DNA of 64,000 bases from Hoeflea sp. (GTDB taxonomy: Bacteria > Pseudomonadota > Alphaproteobacteria > Rhizobiales > Rhizobiaceae), in contig JAHRFE010000028.1 of assembly GCA_019084245.1 (NCBI GenBank), forward strand, positions 62,001 through 126,000, written 5' to 3'. The notes below the pieces were generated by a model that was not told the DNA's origin, searched no databases, and saw only the letters and a program-made list of their open reading frames with translations. Shown here in pieces: positions 51,907 to 60,874 of the stretch. Within the stretch, counting starts at the first letter, position 1, and every line of letters begins with the position of its first letter. The position numbers and the translations under genes are program-made.

Positions 51907-52328
51907 TCGACATCGCCACCAACGTCGAGTTTATCCACAACGCGGCCAAGCGCCGTAAGGCCACCCTTGATGCCGAGTCCGCTGAGATCGAGCGGCGCTA
52001 CATGGCCGGCGAGTTCGACGACAACCCCGACAAACTGAAGGCTCTGGTCGCCGAGCACGTAGCCGCGCGCAAAGAGAACGATGCGTCGTTCGAGGCGGCG
52101 CAGGCCATGTACGAAGCCCGCGCCCTCGACGCGGCTCGCGACTTCACTGGCAGGTGTGTGGATGCAGCGGATACAATCCAGTCAGCCATCACCCACGCAA
52201 ACGCGAAAATCCGCGACATCTTTGAGCCTGACATCGCTGATCGGGTCATCGACCAGCTATCGCGCACAGACGCGCGGTGGATCCAATATCGCACCCTTTA
52301 CGAAACCCCAGCGCCTCAGCGCGCTTAA
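51894..52328 (+). CDS. Helical hypothetical protein of the element
   Basis: A 144-residue protein, almost wholly alpha-helical and charged (AKRRKATLDAESAEIERRY; KLKALVAEHVAARKEND; AARDFTGRCVDAADTIQSAI). No family recognised; scaffold-like or capsid-remodelling proteins of satellites can look like this but so can many others. Overlaps the previous gene by 13 bp. Confidence 0.6.
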   Translation: MGRVIDIATNVEFIHNAAKRRKATLDAESAEIERRYMAGEFDDNPDKLKALVAEHVAARKENDASFEAAQAMYEARALDAARDFTGRCVDAADTIQSAITHANAKIRDIFEPDIADRVIDQLSRTDARWIQYRTLYETPAPQRA

Positions 52329-52343
52329 ACGAGGAATCCAGTC

Positions 52344-52631
52344 ATGACTGCAACCTATTACGCCTGCCAGACTCTCTGGCTGCAAACCGGCCAGCCGGCA
52401 TCGACCGACCTGAAGCGACGAGCCGCCGGCGATCATCTGAAGGACACGTTCCTGTCCGTCGAGCGCGGCGACAAGATCCCCGCCGACGCACTCAGCTTGC
52501 TCGACGGACAGGACATCGCCAACATGCTCGCCAAGGGCCAGATCTCGACCACCCGCCCCGAAGTCATCGCCATCGACGACTGGCAGGACATCCCAGCCCC
52601 GGCCTATCCCGAAGACGCGGCGCTCGCTTAA
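52344..52631 (+). CDS. Small hypothetical protein of the element
   Basis: A 95-residue protein with no recognised domain (LKRRAAGDHLKDTFLSVERG; ALSLLDGQDIANMLAKGQI). ATG 15 bases after the previous stop with GAGGAA upstream. It closes the first gene cluster; a perfect 8-bp hairpin follows at 52640-52660. Confidence 0.55.
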   Translation: MTATYYACQTLWLQTGQPASTDLKRRAAGDHLKDTFLSVERGDKIPADALSLLDGQDIANMLAKGQISTTRPEVIAIDDWQDIPAPAYPEDAALA

Positions 52632-53081
52632 CCCCGCCTAGGGCGGCTTTATGCCGCCCTCCCGGCACCATCAAAAATCCTCAGAGAGAGTAGTATCACA
52701 TAAGGATGTCTTTATATGTCTGCACATAAAACAGATTCAGAGTACAACCTAAACAAGATTCTTAACATCTCACGCCACACTCCTCGAAGATCGCCAAGGC
52801 TCACCTGCACACCCCTGTCAGATAATTTTCTTCGATTTTTTACAATGATATAAACATGCCAACCTGCAAAAACCAAAAAGGTACTGTGAGCCTGCTCTGC
52901 AACCCGCGAGGGAGATCCACCGCCATCTGGCAGTTGTGGAGGTGATTTTTTCTAAGGGCGCTCCTCCGCCGCACGAACCCCACGCCGCCGGCCATCGGCC
53001 GGCGGCTTTCACAATCTCCAGCCGCGCCTGGTGCGCGAACCCTGCATGAACGCGCAACCCCTCTTAAAGGATCTGACGCGG
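52632..53081. promoter_or_regulatory. Non-coding region upstream of terminase: two hairpins and an AT-rich stretch
   Basis: No gene is visible in 450 bp. A stem AGGGCGGC/GCCGCCCT at 52640-52660 could end transcription of the small genes. From about 52680 to 52960 the sequence is much AT-richer than its neighbours. A perfect 10-bp GC stem (52984-52993 with 52997-53006, loop ATC) lies just before the terminase. In lambda-like phages the packaging site cos lies just upstream of the small terminase gene, so this gap is the natural candidate for cos and/or the replication origin. Confidence 0.45.
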
Positions 53082-53672
53082 ATGGCCGCAAAAAAGAAGC
53101 CCGCAACCGCCGACAATCTGGTCACACAAGCCCGGATCGCCGAGCTGTGCGGATGCGTCCCGCGCACTGTGCGCGAGTATCTTCAGCGCGGAATCATCCC
53201 CGCCTCCACCCGCGGGGCAAATGGCAAACTCTACGAACGCGCCGCCGTCTCCGCTGTCGTCTGTCACTTCCGCGAATCCGCCGCCGGCCGATCGATCGCC
53301 GCCGGCCCGGATGGTCAAGAGATCGATCCGATCCGGGCGAACGCTGAATTGCGCGTCGCCCAGACCCATGTCGCTCGCGAGCAACTCCGCGTGGTGCGAG
53401 CCAAGGGCAACCTGCTCGAAGGTCAGGTGATCCGCCGCCCGTCCGTAGAGGCAGCCATGCGCGCCGTGATCGCAGGAACGAAGGCCAGCCTCGTCGCGCT
53501 TCCGATCGAAATCAACTCCGCCCTCGGCGGCCTGCCAACCGCCGACCAGTTGGTGATCGAGGATCTCGTCGAGCGCAAGCTGGCCGACATGGCCCGCGAA
53601 ATGCCCGCCGCCATCGCCCGCACAATCGCAGCTGAAAACGGCGAAGACGACGAGGATGGACTCGATGAATAG
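53082..53672 (+). CDS. Phage terminase small subunit (gpNu1-like)
   Basis: A 196-residue protein. The N-terminal winged helix-turn-helix (TQARIAELCGCVPRTVREYLQRG) is of the Nu1 type that recognises the packaging site. A central helical region and an acidic C-terminus (AENGEDDEDGLDE) that would bind the large subunit follow. Start at 53082 (MAAKKKP) has AAAGGA upstream; an in-frame ATG at 53046 is possible. It overlaps the large subunit by 17 bp. Confidence 0.82.
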   Translation: MAAKKKPATADNLVTQARIAELCGCVPRTVREYLQRGIIPASTRGANGKLYERAAVSAVVCHFRESAAGRSIAAGPDGQEIDPIRANAELRVAQTHVAREQLRVVRAKGNLLEGQVIRRPSVEAAMRAVIAGTKASLVALPIEINSALGGLPTADQLVIEDLVERKLADMAREMPAAIARTIAAENGEDDEDGLDE

Positions 53673-55596
53673 TCATGTCAGACACGAAGCAATCAACCTG
53701 GCGCAATCCATCGTCTCCGAGTTCGCCCCGGATCCGCGCGTGCCGACCGATGAGTGGTTCGAGCGTCATGTTACGCTGGAGAATGGCCAGCCGTGGCGCT
53801 TATGGAAGCCGCAGCGCCAGATTGCCGAAGCGTCCGATGATCCCCACGTTCGAAAGATCGTGATCAAGTCGAGCGCCAGAATCGGGAAAACTCAGACCCT
53901 GACCGGATTGCTTTTGCGTGGCGTGGCAAAGGGCTTGAACATCGGCCTGGTGCAGGCCCGCCGCGACGACGCCATCGACTTCAGCAACAGCGTTTTCTCC
54001 CCGGCAGCGGCGCGGTGCCGGCCTGTCGCGGCCACCATGCGCCGATCATCAAAAAGCCGTGGCCGTGTCGCCAAGCTGACCGGCAACGAGAGCCGCGACA
54101 CAGCCTTGGTGAAGACCTTCAGCAATGGTTCATCCGCCCGGTTCCTGTCCGCAGAATCCCCCGGTGACGCGCGCCGGATCAGCCTTGATTGGATCCTGTT
54201 TGACGAGTCCTCGGCCTACGGCACCGCCCTCGGCGCGGAAGGCGATCCGATCGCGCTTTTCAGCAAGCGTACCGGGGCGTCATACCGCCCGCTTCACGTT
54301 ATCGCCTCGACGCCGCTGGGCGAAAACTGCCACGTTTCCAGCGAGTTCGACCTGTCCGACAAGCGCCTGTTTTTCGTCGCCTGCCCGCACTGCGGACATG
54401 AGCAGACTCTTGAGTTCGAGCGGCTCACGATCGGCGGCCGGTATGTCTGCGAGATGGACAAGGCGAATCTCCGCGACCTGCAGGCGAACAGCCCGGATTG
54501 GCAGGTCGAATACGCCTGCCTCGAAAACGGCTGCCTGATCGAGCAAAAGCACAAGCGCCAGATGATCGAGGCCGGCACCTTCAAGCCGACCGCCGTCGCG
54601 GCCGTTCCTGGTACGATCGGCTTCTCGATCAGCGCGCTCTATTCCAGATTCTCCAGCGCGGACTGGCGCACGATCGCGGCCGAGTGGATGGCCGCCCGTG
54701 GCTCACCGGAAAAAGAGGCTACCTTCACAAATACCGTGCTTGGCCGATCGTTCTCGACATCGATCGACAAGGATCTCACCACCACCCTGCTGCAAGAATT
54801 TTCTTTCGCTGCAGTCGACGAGCAGGGATTCCTCCACCCTGAGATTCTCCAGCTAACGGCCGGCGTCGATGTCGGTGGCGACCGATCGGAAATCACTATC
54901 CTGGCCCGCCGCCCCCGACAGGCCGACGAGGTGGTCGAGTGGGTGATTGTTGACCATGTCCGAGTCTATGGAGATCCGACCACGCCGGAACTTTTCGACC
55001 GCATCGAAGAGCAGGTGAACAAGAAATATCGCTCCGCCCTCGGCGGCGAACTGGAGGTCGAGCTGGCCGCCATCGACTCCGGCAACTGGTCGACTCATGT
55101 TTATGAGGCCTGCCACGCACCCGGCCGCAGGCACTGGCGCGCCATAAAGGGCGTGAGCGGCGCAACCCGCCCGCTCTGGCAACTGTCGAAGTCGAATGCG
55201 CGCTGGAAAGATCAAAGCGGCAAGCTTTTTCTGGTCGGCGTTGATCAGGGCAAGACGATCATCATGCAGCTTTTCAATGCCAAGTCCGAACACCGCCGGA
55301 TCCGTATAGCGCAGCATCTGTGCGGCGATTCCGCATACCTGGAGCAGCTGCTCGCCGAAGAACGCATCATCGAACCCGGTGGCCGGAACCGGAAAGCCAA
55401 GATCGTCTGGCGGCGGAAGCCTGGCTTACGGGCGGAAAGCCTCGACTGCTTGAATTATTCGATGGCCGCGGCCCATGCCGCCGGTGTTCCGGACTGGGAC
55501 AAGCGCCGCGAGGAGCTCTCCAAGAACTCAGACGACCTCGAATCCGCATTCGCCGAACTTGCCCGCCAAGCAAACAAGCTGGGCGGCCTCGATTAA
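53656..55596 (+). CDS. Phage terminase large subunit (lambda GpA family)
   Basis: A 646-residue motor and nuclease, about the length of lambda gpA (641). The ATPase domain has Walker A-like KSSARIGKTQT at 71-81, Walker B LDWILFDESSAYG at about 177, and a zinc-binding insert CPHCGHE...CLENGC at 243-290. The nuclease domain starts at TAGVDVGGDRSE (about 404) and includes AAIDSGNWSTHVYEAC. Key residues are present, so it should be able to cut and translocate DNA into a prohead, but no portal gene is present to receive it. Confidence 0.93.
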   Translation: MDSMNSHVRHEAINLAQSIVSEFAPDPRVPTDEWFERHVTLENGQPWRLWKPQRQIAEASDDPHVRKIVIKSSARIGKTQTLTGLLLRGVAKGLNIGLVQARRDDAIDFSNSVFSPAAARCRPVAATMRRSSKSRGRVAKLTGNESRDTALVKTFSNGSSARFLSAESPGDARRISLDWILFDESSAYGTALGAEGDPIALFSKRTGASYRPLHVIASTPLGENCHVSSEFDLSDKRLFFVACPHCGHEQTLEFERLTIGGRYVCEMDKANLRDLQANSPDWQVEYACLENGCLIEQKHKRQMIEAGTFKPTAVAAVPGTIGFSISALYSRFSSADWRTIAAEWMAARGSPEKEATFTNTVLGRSFSTSIDKDLTTTLLQEFSFAAVDEQGFLHPEILQLTAGVDVGGDRSEITILARRPRQADEVVEWVIVDHVRVYGDPTTPELFDRIEEQVNKKYRSALGGELEVELAAIDSGNWSTHVYEACHAPGRRHWRAIKGVSGATRPLWQLSKSNARWKDQSGKLFLVGVDQGKTIIMQLFNAKSEHRRIRIAQHLCGDSAYLEQLLAEERIIEPGGRNRKAKIVWRRKPGLRAESLDCLNYSMAAAHAAGVPDWDKRREELSKNSDDLESAFAELARQANKLGGLD

Positions 55597-55625
55597 CCAC
55601 CACCACCACCAGAAAGGACTCTCAC

Positions 55626-55841
55626 ATGCAACACATCGACGATCGTGACGACCTCGAAAAAGCCCGCGCACTCCGCCGGATGATCGACAAGCTTGGCTTG
55701 CCCGCCGCCGAGCGCAACATCCTCCGCGAGGGGCTGATTCTCTATGTCGAGAGCCGCCTGCAGGTGCCGGTGATCCGACAGGAATCCCACGCCGCCCCGT
55801 CCGGTTTCAGCAGCCTGGGATCCCACGCGCGCGGACTCTAA
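55626..55841 (+). CDS. Small hypothetical protein between terminase and tape measure
   Basis: A 71-residue helical protein (RDDLEKARALRRMIDKLGLPAAERNILREG, in fragments) of unknown function. The position matches that of gpW in lambda, but the sequence does not look like gpW. AAAGGACT precedes its ATG. It and the tape-measure gene follow the terminase with gaps of 29 and 86 bp, so all four appear to be one operon. Confidence 0.6.
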   Translation: MQHIDDRDDLEKARALRRMIDKLGLPAAERNILREGLILYVESRLQVPVIRQESHAAPSGFSSLGSHARGL

Positions 55842-55927
55842 CCGAGTCCGCCGCCCTCACCGGCTCTGGATTTTTGTGGGTGCGCGGCCGGATACTGGAT
55901 GCAAGGCAGAAATAAGGAATTTGCATC

Positions 55928-58900
55928 ATGGCCGCCGCCAACAAGACCAGCACGATCACGCTATCGCTTCGCGACAGCTTCACCGGCCCGCTAAAGGCGA
56001 TCTCCGCCGCGACATCCGGCTTTCAACGCCAGATGACCGCGGTCAACGCATCGATCGCGGCGACCTCCGCGAGCCTGGAAAGCGCATCGATGCGCCTCAC
56101 GGCTGCGCTCTCGATCCCCGCGGGCCTCGGAATCGCCAAGGCTGCAGGCGAGTTTGGTCAATTTGAAGACGCCACGATTGACGCCAAGCGCGCGATCGAC
56201 GGCTTCACCGACGAGACAGCCGACCGCTTCAAAAAGCTCTCGCGGGAAATGGGTGCGAGCTTCAGTGAAACCTTCGCCGCGGCGGCGGAAGCGGGCAAAG
56301 CTGGCCTCACCGATACCCGCGATATCGAGCAATTCCTGCGCTTGTCGCGCAAGGTCGCGGTCGCCTTCGAGTTGCCTGGCGAGGAAGCCGCCTCGCAGCT
56401 CATGGCCTTGAAAAACGGCTTTCAGCTGACATTGCCCGAACTCGAAAAATTCGCGGATCAGGTCAACAAGATCGCGGACTCGTCGTCGACTACCGTCCCC
56501 GAGATGATCAACTTTAGCGCCCGCATCGCACCAGCCGCCACCCTCCTCGGAATTAACCGCGAGTTGGCCGCCAGCTTCGGTGCGGTTGGCTTGTCAGCCG
56601 GTATCAGCGCCGAGCGGATGGCGACGGGGTTCAACCGCCTGACTCAAACTTTGGTGGTCGGAGCGGGTGCGACTGCGGATCAACTTGAGGCCTTCTCCAA
56701 GCTCAAAATCGATCCGATTCAACTGGCGACACTCGCGAGCACGGATGCAACCGCAGCGACAGATCAGCTGATCAATGCGCTCGCGAACGTCACCGATAGC
56801 GCGGAGCAGACTCAGATCGCGATGAGCCTGCTTGGACGCGAGTCTTATGACGAGATCCTCGCGGTCGTCGGCAACCTCGGCGAACTGAACCGCCTGCGCA
56901 ATACCGCCACCACCTCCAGCGCCGGCAGTGTCGACGCGGAGTACCAGCGCAGGCAAGAGGCTATGACGAACGCGCTCGATCGCGCGCGCGCGTCCTTCAA
57001 AAACCTTGGCGCGACGATCGGCGAACGCTTCGCTCCTCAGATCAAGCAGATCACTGCCCTCGTCGAACGATTCAACAATTACTTGATCGAGACCCCTGAG
57101 GCGATCGACCGGATCGCGAAGTCGCTCGCCGGTATGGTGGCCGCCGCCCCCGGCCTGTTCATCGTCGCAAAATCCCTGCGCCTGGTCGGCCTCGCCTTGA
57201 CCGGCCTGTCGCTGTTGACCGCCCCGCTCGCCCGGATCGGCGCATTGGCAGGCCTCGCTGCAGCCGGCTTTGGCCGATCCGGCCGAGCTGCCTTTGGCGC
57301 GCGCAAGTCGTTCTTAGCACTAGGCGCATCGACATTGAAAACCGCCGCTGGATTCGGCCTTGTCGGCCTCGCTGGATACGCTCTCTACAAATCCCTCCCT
57401 GGCATCGGGCGAGCCTTCGCGGCATTGAAGACCGATATTGACCTCAGCGCCGCGATGTCGTCGGCATCCACCGCATTTGACGCCCTCATGGACGGCCGCC
57501 CAGAGATGGCCGCCCGCCATGCAGGGATGGCCTTCGACTCGATCCTGAAGGCTGGCAAGCGCCTTGGCGCGAACCTGAAGGTCGCTCTGGGTGAAGGCTG
57601 GGATCTCGCCGTCGCAGAACTCGACAAGACGTTTCCATCCTTCAAGGGGTTCAGGGGGTCGGTGTCCGGCCTCGCCGAGTCGATCGGCGGCCTTTTCAAG
57701 TCGCTCGCAGGCGTCGATACCGGCGACACTGGAAGTAAAATTCAGAGTCTCGGCAAGTCGCTGGCAGACGCATCCTTGCGCCTTAGTGCTGCCGTCCTGC
57801 GGACCCTCGCAAGCGCCATCGATGCGCTCAGCGATGCAATCGACCGGTTCAACGCCGCCGCCCCTGAAGGCGGCTTCCTCGGCGGCCTGAAAGCCGCTTT
57901 CGACGGCCTGCCCGCCGTGGGCAAACTGTTGGTGATGGGTGCAGGCTTCAAGGTCTTCGCGGCATCCGCTGGCACCCTGATCGGCGTCGGCAAGGCACTT
58001 CGCGGCCTGTCCTTTGCAAAATTGATCACCGGCCTTGGCAAGCTGGGCGCTCTCAAGCTTAGCGCGATAGGCTACGGCCTCGCCGAACTGGGCAAGAGCT
58101 TCGGCCTGCTGTCCAAGGACGTCGACTCCGGCACCGTGGCTGCCGCGTTCATGGCCTTGCCAGTCGCCATCGACGCTGCCCGCCTTGCGGCTTCCGGTGG
58201 CCGGGCGCTGGCCGGATGGGCGGGCGCTGGCGCTAAGGCGGCCGCGCAATACATCGGTAGTTTCAAGATCGCGCAGGCCATCGGGACGGCGATATCTGCG
58301 GCCTGGAATGGACTGAAGGCCGTTGTCGCTCGCTGGGCTGGCCTCACGGCTGGTGCGGCCTATGCCGCAGGCGCGAAGCTGGCCACCGTCATCGGCGCGG
58401 CGATCTCCGCAGTATGGAACGCCCTCAAGACGGCAGCCGCGACGGCCGCAGGCACGGCGGCGGGCGGGGCTTACCAACTCGCAGTCAAGGCTGCAGCGGC
58501 CCTCGCTGGCGTGATCGGTGCGGCATGGAGGGCGCTTACAACCGTGGCCGCCAAGCTGGCCGGTGGAGCAGCGGGCGGGGCATATGCTGGCGCGGTGAAG
58601 GTGAGCGAGAAGCTTTCAAGCTCGATCGGCGGAGCGTGGTCTGGCCTGAAAACCGGCGCGGCCAACAGCGCAGGCCGGCGGATGGGAAACGCCTTCCGAA
58701 ATGGCCTGCGAGCCGCCGGGGCCTTCGCGGCATTCGACCTGATCGCATCGATCCCTTCCGGAACGGAGGAGATCGCGGAGTTCATGCGGAAGAACGCTGA
58801 AGCCGCCAACCGCCTGTCGGACACGATCGATGACGCGATCGGATTCACAGATAAACGTAACGCCGCGCGGCGTTGGCTGGGCCTTGAACCTATCGAGCAG

Positions 58901-59446
58901 CCGACATTCCCAACTGCTCCGGCCGCAGCAAATGACAACGCGCCCCCGGTGATCGAGCAGCCCGCGTTCCCGGCATCCCCGCAAGCTCAAGAGCTCGGCG
59001 GCCTGCTGAATCAAATACACGATAACGCGGCCAATATTCCGAGCGTCACGATCGAGACGCCGCAGATCAACGTCGCCCCAGCCCCGGCTGCGACGATCAA
59101 TGCGCCTGGACAGGCCGCGCCGGGTGGGTTTGGCACAATCCCCCGGCCTGAGGGCGGGGCGGATCTGTCGATGTTGAAGAGCGAGATTGGAACCCTGAAA
59201 TCGAGCACGGCCGCAGAGCTTTCCAGCTTGCGGGCATCTGTTGATCAGTTGAACGCAACCAGTCAGGCGGGCAACTCTACACTTGCCGGCCAGACAGGGA
59301 TCCTGCAGTCGATCGACCGCGGGATCGGTGCTGGGATCAAGGTTGCGCTACCCTGGAACGGTGGCGGTCAAGGCGCTGGCAAGGCCGCGTCGAGTGCGCC
59401 GGCCGCAAATTTGCCGACCACTGGGTTTTCGAGCGGGCCTCAGTAG
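55928..59446 (+). CDS. Phage tail tape-measure protein
   Basis: A 1172-residue protein. The N-terminal domain (about 50-400) has the TIGR01760 tape-measure pattern: QFEDATIDAKRAIDGF, LSREMGASFSETFAAAAEAGKAG, ALKNGFQLTLPELEKFADQ and FGAVGLSAGISAERMATGF. Hydrophobic helices follow (about 410-480 and 690-780), then four imperfect repeats at 785-935 and a disordered, proline-rich tail. Tape measures set tail length in long-tailed phages; by the lambda ratio (853 residues, about 135 nm) this would suit a tail of roughly 180 nm. No tail-tube, chaperone or baseplate genes accompany it. Confidence 0.92.
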   Translation: MAAANKTSTITLSLRDSFTGPLKAISAATSGFQRQMTAVNASIAATSASLESASMRLTAALSIPAGLGIAKAAGEFGQFEDATIDAKRAIDGFTDETADRFKKLSREMGASFSETFAAAAEAGKAGLTDTRDIEQFLRLSRKVAVAFELPGEEAASQLMALKNGFQLTLPELEKFADQVNKIADSSSTTVPEMINFSARIAPAATLLGINRELAASFGAVGLSAGISAERMATGFNRLTQTLVVGAGATADQLEAFSKLKIDPIQLATLASTDATAATDQLINALANVTDSAEQTQIAMSLLGRESYDEILAVVGNLGELNRLRNTATTSSAGSVDAEYQRRQEAMTNALDRARASFKNLGATIGERFAPQIKQITALVERFNNYLIETPEAIDRIAKSLAGMVAAAPGLFIVAKSLRLVGLALTGLSLLTAPLARIGALAGLAAAGFGRSGRAAFGARKSFLALGASTLKTAAGFGLVGLAGYALYKSLPGIGRAFAALKTDIDLSAAMSSASTAFDALMDGRPEMAARHAGMAFDSILKAGKRLGANLKVALGEGWDLAVAELDKTFPSFKGFRGSVSGLAESIGGLFKSLAGVDTGDTGSKIQSLGKSLADASLRLSAAVLRTLASAIDALSDAIDRFNAAAPEGGFLGGLKAAFDGLPAVGKLLVMGAGFKVFAASAGTLIGVGKALRGLSFAKLITGLGKLGALKLSAIGYGLAELGKSFGLLSKDVDSGTVAAAFMALPVAIDAARLAASGGRALAGWAGAGAKAAAQYIGSFKIAQAIGTAISAAWNGLKAVVARWAGLTAGAAYAAGAKLATVIGAAISAVWNALKTAAATAAGTAAGGAYQLAVKAAAALAGVIGAAWRALTTVAAKLAGGAAGGAYAGAVKVSEKLSSSIGGAWSGLKTGAANSAGRRMGNAFRNGLRAAGAFAAFDLIASIPSGTEEIAEFMRKNAEAANRLSDTIDDAIGFTDKRNAARRWLGLEPIEQPTFPTAPAAANDNAPPVIEQPAFPASPQAQELGGLLNQIHDNAANIPSVTIETPQINVAPAPAATINAPGQAAPGGFGTIPRPEGGADLSMLKSEIGTLKSSTAAELSSLRASVDQLNATSQAGNSTLAGQTGILQSIDRGIGAGIKVALPWNGGGQGAGKAASSAPAANLPTTGFSSGPQ
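58280..58735 (+). repeat. Four imperfect 37-41-residue repeats in the tape-measure gene
   Basis: Units start at bases 58280, 58391, 58514 and 58625 (protein residues 785, 822, 863, 900). Each begins IGxA, then W and LK/LT, followed by an Ala/Gly helix with GGAY or GAAY. Units 1-2 have an extra AISA. Spacing is 37, 41 and 37 residues. Repeat gain or loss would change the ruler length. Confidence 0.8.
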
Positions 59447-59534
59447 CGGGCCATAGATCGTTGGCTGTTGCTTGAATGAGATCCACGAGTCGTTTGTCGG
59501 CTTCTCGCCTGGTCATGGTGGTGGTGATTTTCAT
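59337..59534 (-). CDS. Possible small antisense-overlapping protein
   Basis: A 65-codon frame beginning at an ATG with a strong AAAGGAG nine bases upstream. The first ~30 residues (MKITTTMTRREADKRLVDLI) look protein-like. The last third lies antisense to the end of the tape-measure gene and is composition-poor. Could be real or chance; the ribosome site is the main argument for it. The remainder of 59447-59716 holds nothing else. Confidence 0.3.
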   Translation of the reverse strand: MKITTTMTRREADKRLVDLIQATANDLWPATEARSKTQWSANLRPAHSTRPCQRLDRHRSRVAQP

Positions 59535-59716
59535 GCTTGCTTGCTCCTTTGCGGGGAGCGGGGTTATAGCATAGCGGTGCGGTGGCTCAAAAGGTGGGTG
59601 GGTGGTGGTCATGGAATCTGCAAGCACGACCGGCCTATTTCGTGAGTGATCGCTGATCGTGAATCAGCTATCAAAATCGCAAGGACGGGACAACCTGAAG
59701 ATAGGATGCCCCGCAA

Positions 59717-59947
59717 ATGGCCAAGCGACCGAAACGAAGCCCTGCCCTCACCGACGCTCAAACCGCCGCACTGGTGGCCAGCGTTGCCAATCTGCACCAC
59801 GATCTGGTGCCGCTCATGGCGGGGCTGAAGCCGCAAAGCCCGGACTATGTGGCGCTTGTCGAACTGAGCACCGCTCTACAGCAAGTAATCCGGCAGACAA
59901 CCCGCGAGGATCCGCCTTGGATGGCGCCGCGAGTGTGGAAAGGGTGA
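59717..59947 (+). CDS. Small hypothetical protein after tape measure
   Basis: A 76-residue helical protein (LTDAQTAALVASVANLHHDLV, then VALVELSTALQQVIRQ). No family recognised. It stands 270 bp beyond the tape-measure stop with a weak AGGA, and is followed by a terminator hairpin shared with the minus-strand cassette. Confidence 0.5.
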   Translation: MAKRPKRSPALTDAQTAALVASVANLHHDLVPLMAGLKPQSPDYVALVELSTALQQVIRQTTREDPPWMAPRVWKG

Positions 59948-59956
59948 TCGACGCAA

Positions 59957-59992
59957 AAGCCCAGCGCGGCTAATGCGGACGCGGCTGGGCTT
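59957..59992 (-). terminator. Terminator downstream of the EEP nuclease gene
   Basis: A 9-bp stem AAGCCCAGC / GCTGGGCTT. On the minus strand it is followed by TTTTGCG, fitting an intrinsic terminator for the nuclease gene, 60 bp past its stop codon. It might also stop the plus-strand small gene. Confidence 0.6.
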
Positions 59993-60023
59993 GATGGATG
60001 GAGTCGGTGGCGGTGGGTGGTCA
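59981..60023. repeat. Imperfect direct repeat, copy 1, on the left of the nuclease gene
   Basis: About 43 bp beginning GCGGCTGGGCT and ending GGTGGTCA. It matches copy 2 at 60895-60938 with a few substitutions and one insertion. Each copy includes one arm of a terminator hairpin, and the pair brackets the EEP nuclease gene. Confidence 0.6.
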
Positions 60024-60053
60024 ATTGGGCTGGGGCTTCTCCAGTGTCGCACC

Positions 60054-60848
60054 TCACCAGTCCGCTATCATGGCCCTATGATCCCCCCAAGCAGGAAAAT
60101 CTGCCGTATACCAGACCTTAGAAGGCATGATTGCTGTGCTTGCGACGATATGATCGAGTCGGTATTTCTCTGAGCCGCTGGAATGGCGCCAAGAGGTGCG
60201 GGGGCTATCAGGGCATCCCGCAGCTTGGAAAGTACACCGCATGTCTGCGCGAGGCCGAGCCATTGCACTCTCGGCGATATCCTTGAACTCATGGAGGTCA
60301 ATGTGCGAGCGATATGTTGGCATGTACCATTCGTTGCTTGACCGACTGAACGCACGTGCAAAGGAAACCCATGTTCCATCCGCGGCCTCGGCCTGCGGCG
60401 CGTTGAAATCACCAGCCACAATCTGTGGCAAAGGCCGGTTGAGGATGCCGCGCGGGATAGAATCTAGGATTGCTGGCTTCATTCGAGTCAATGGAGTGCG
60501 TCCCGAGTCGGGACGCGCATACACGGCGTGAAGCTCGATATCGCCAAGCGAGGACGCGATCTCCGCGGACACTATAGCGCCCGCATACTGGCCATGATCG
60601 AATATCCCGCTCAATTGCTTGGCGGGTAACTTCGTCGCTATCGCTGCACCCATTTGCGAGGTATGCGCATTCTGGTCTGCAAAAAAAGCATAACCTAGCG
60701 CGGTATAGGTATCACGCCAGAGCGCGACATAGTTGTGATTCACCTCTGACATCACGATGATGTCCGGGTTCTGGCTGTTCAGCCATTCCGCCTTTATCTT
60801 GAGCAATCTCGCGGCGGCGTTTTTAACGTTTAGATTGATAAGACGAAT
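60054..60848 (-). CDS. Endonuclease/exonuclease/phosphatase (EEP) family protein, probable ATT start
   Basis: A 264-residue EEP-superfamily hydrolase with all the usual motifs: IRLINLNVKN at the N-terminus, metal-binding E in IVMSEVN, YARPDSG, GDFNAP, LDHIVAS and the final GDHRAM. An Mg-dependent DNase or phosphodiesterase activity is expected; the substrate is unknown. The first core strand lies upstream of the first standard start (TTG at 60806). AAGGAG sits seven bases before an in-frame ATT at 60848, so ATT is the likely start. It is bracketed by direct repeats and terminators, like an inserted cassette. Confidence 0.82.
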   Translation of the reverse strand: MRLINLNVKNAAARLLKIKAEWLNSQNPDIIVMSEVNHNYVALWRDTYTALGYAFFADQNAHTSQMGAAIATKLPAKQLSGIFDHGQYAGAIVSAEIASSLGDIELHAVYARPDSGRTPLTRMKPAILDSIPRGILNRPLPQIVAGDFNAPQAEAADGTWVSFARAFSRSSNEWYMPTYRSHIDLHEFKDIAESAMARPRADMRCTFQAAGCPDSPRTSWRHSSGSEKYRLDHIVASTAIMPSKVWYTADFPAWGDHRAMIADW

Positions 60849-60874
60849 TGGGTATCTCCTTGTAATTAGACAGA

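Noticed and set aside
55600..55620. ACC-repeat tract after the terminase as a functional repeat
   Set aside because: Only a short trinucleotide run next to a stop codon; likely chance.
55626..55841. Calling the 71-residue gene gpW
   Set aside because: Position fits but the sequence shows no resemblance I can see.
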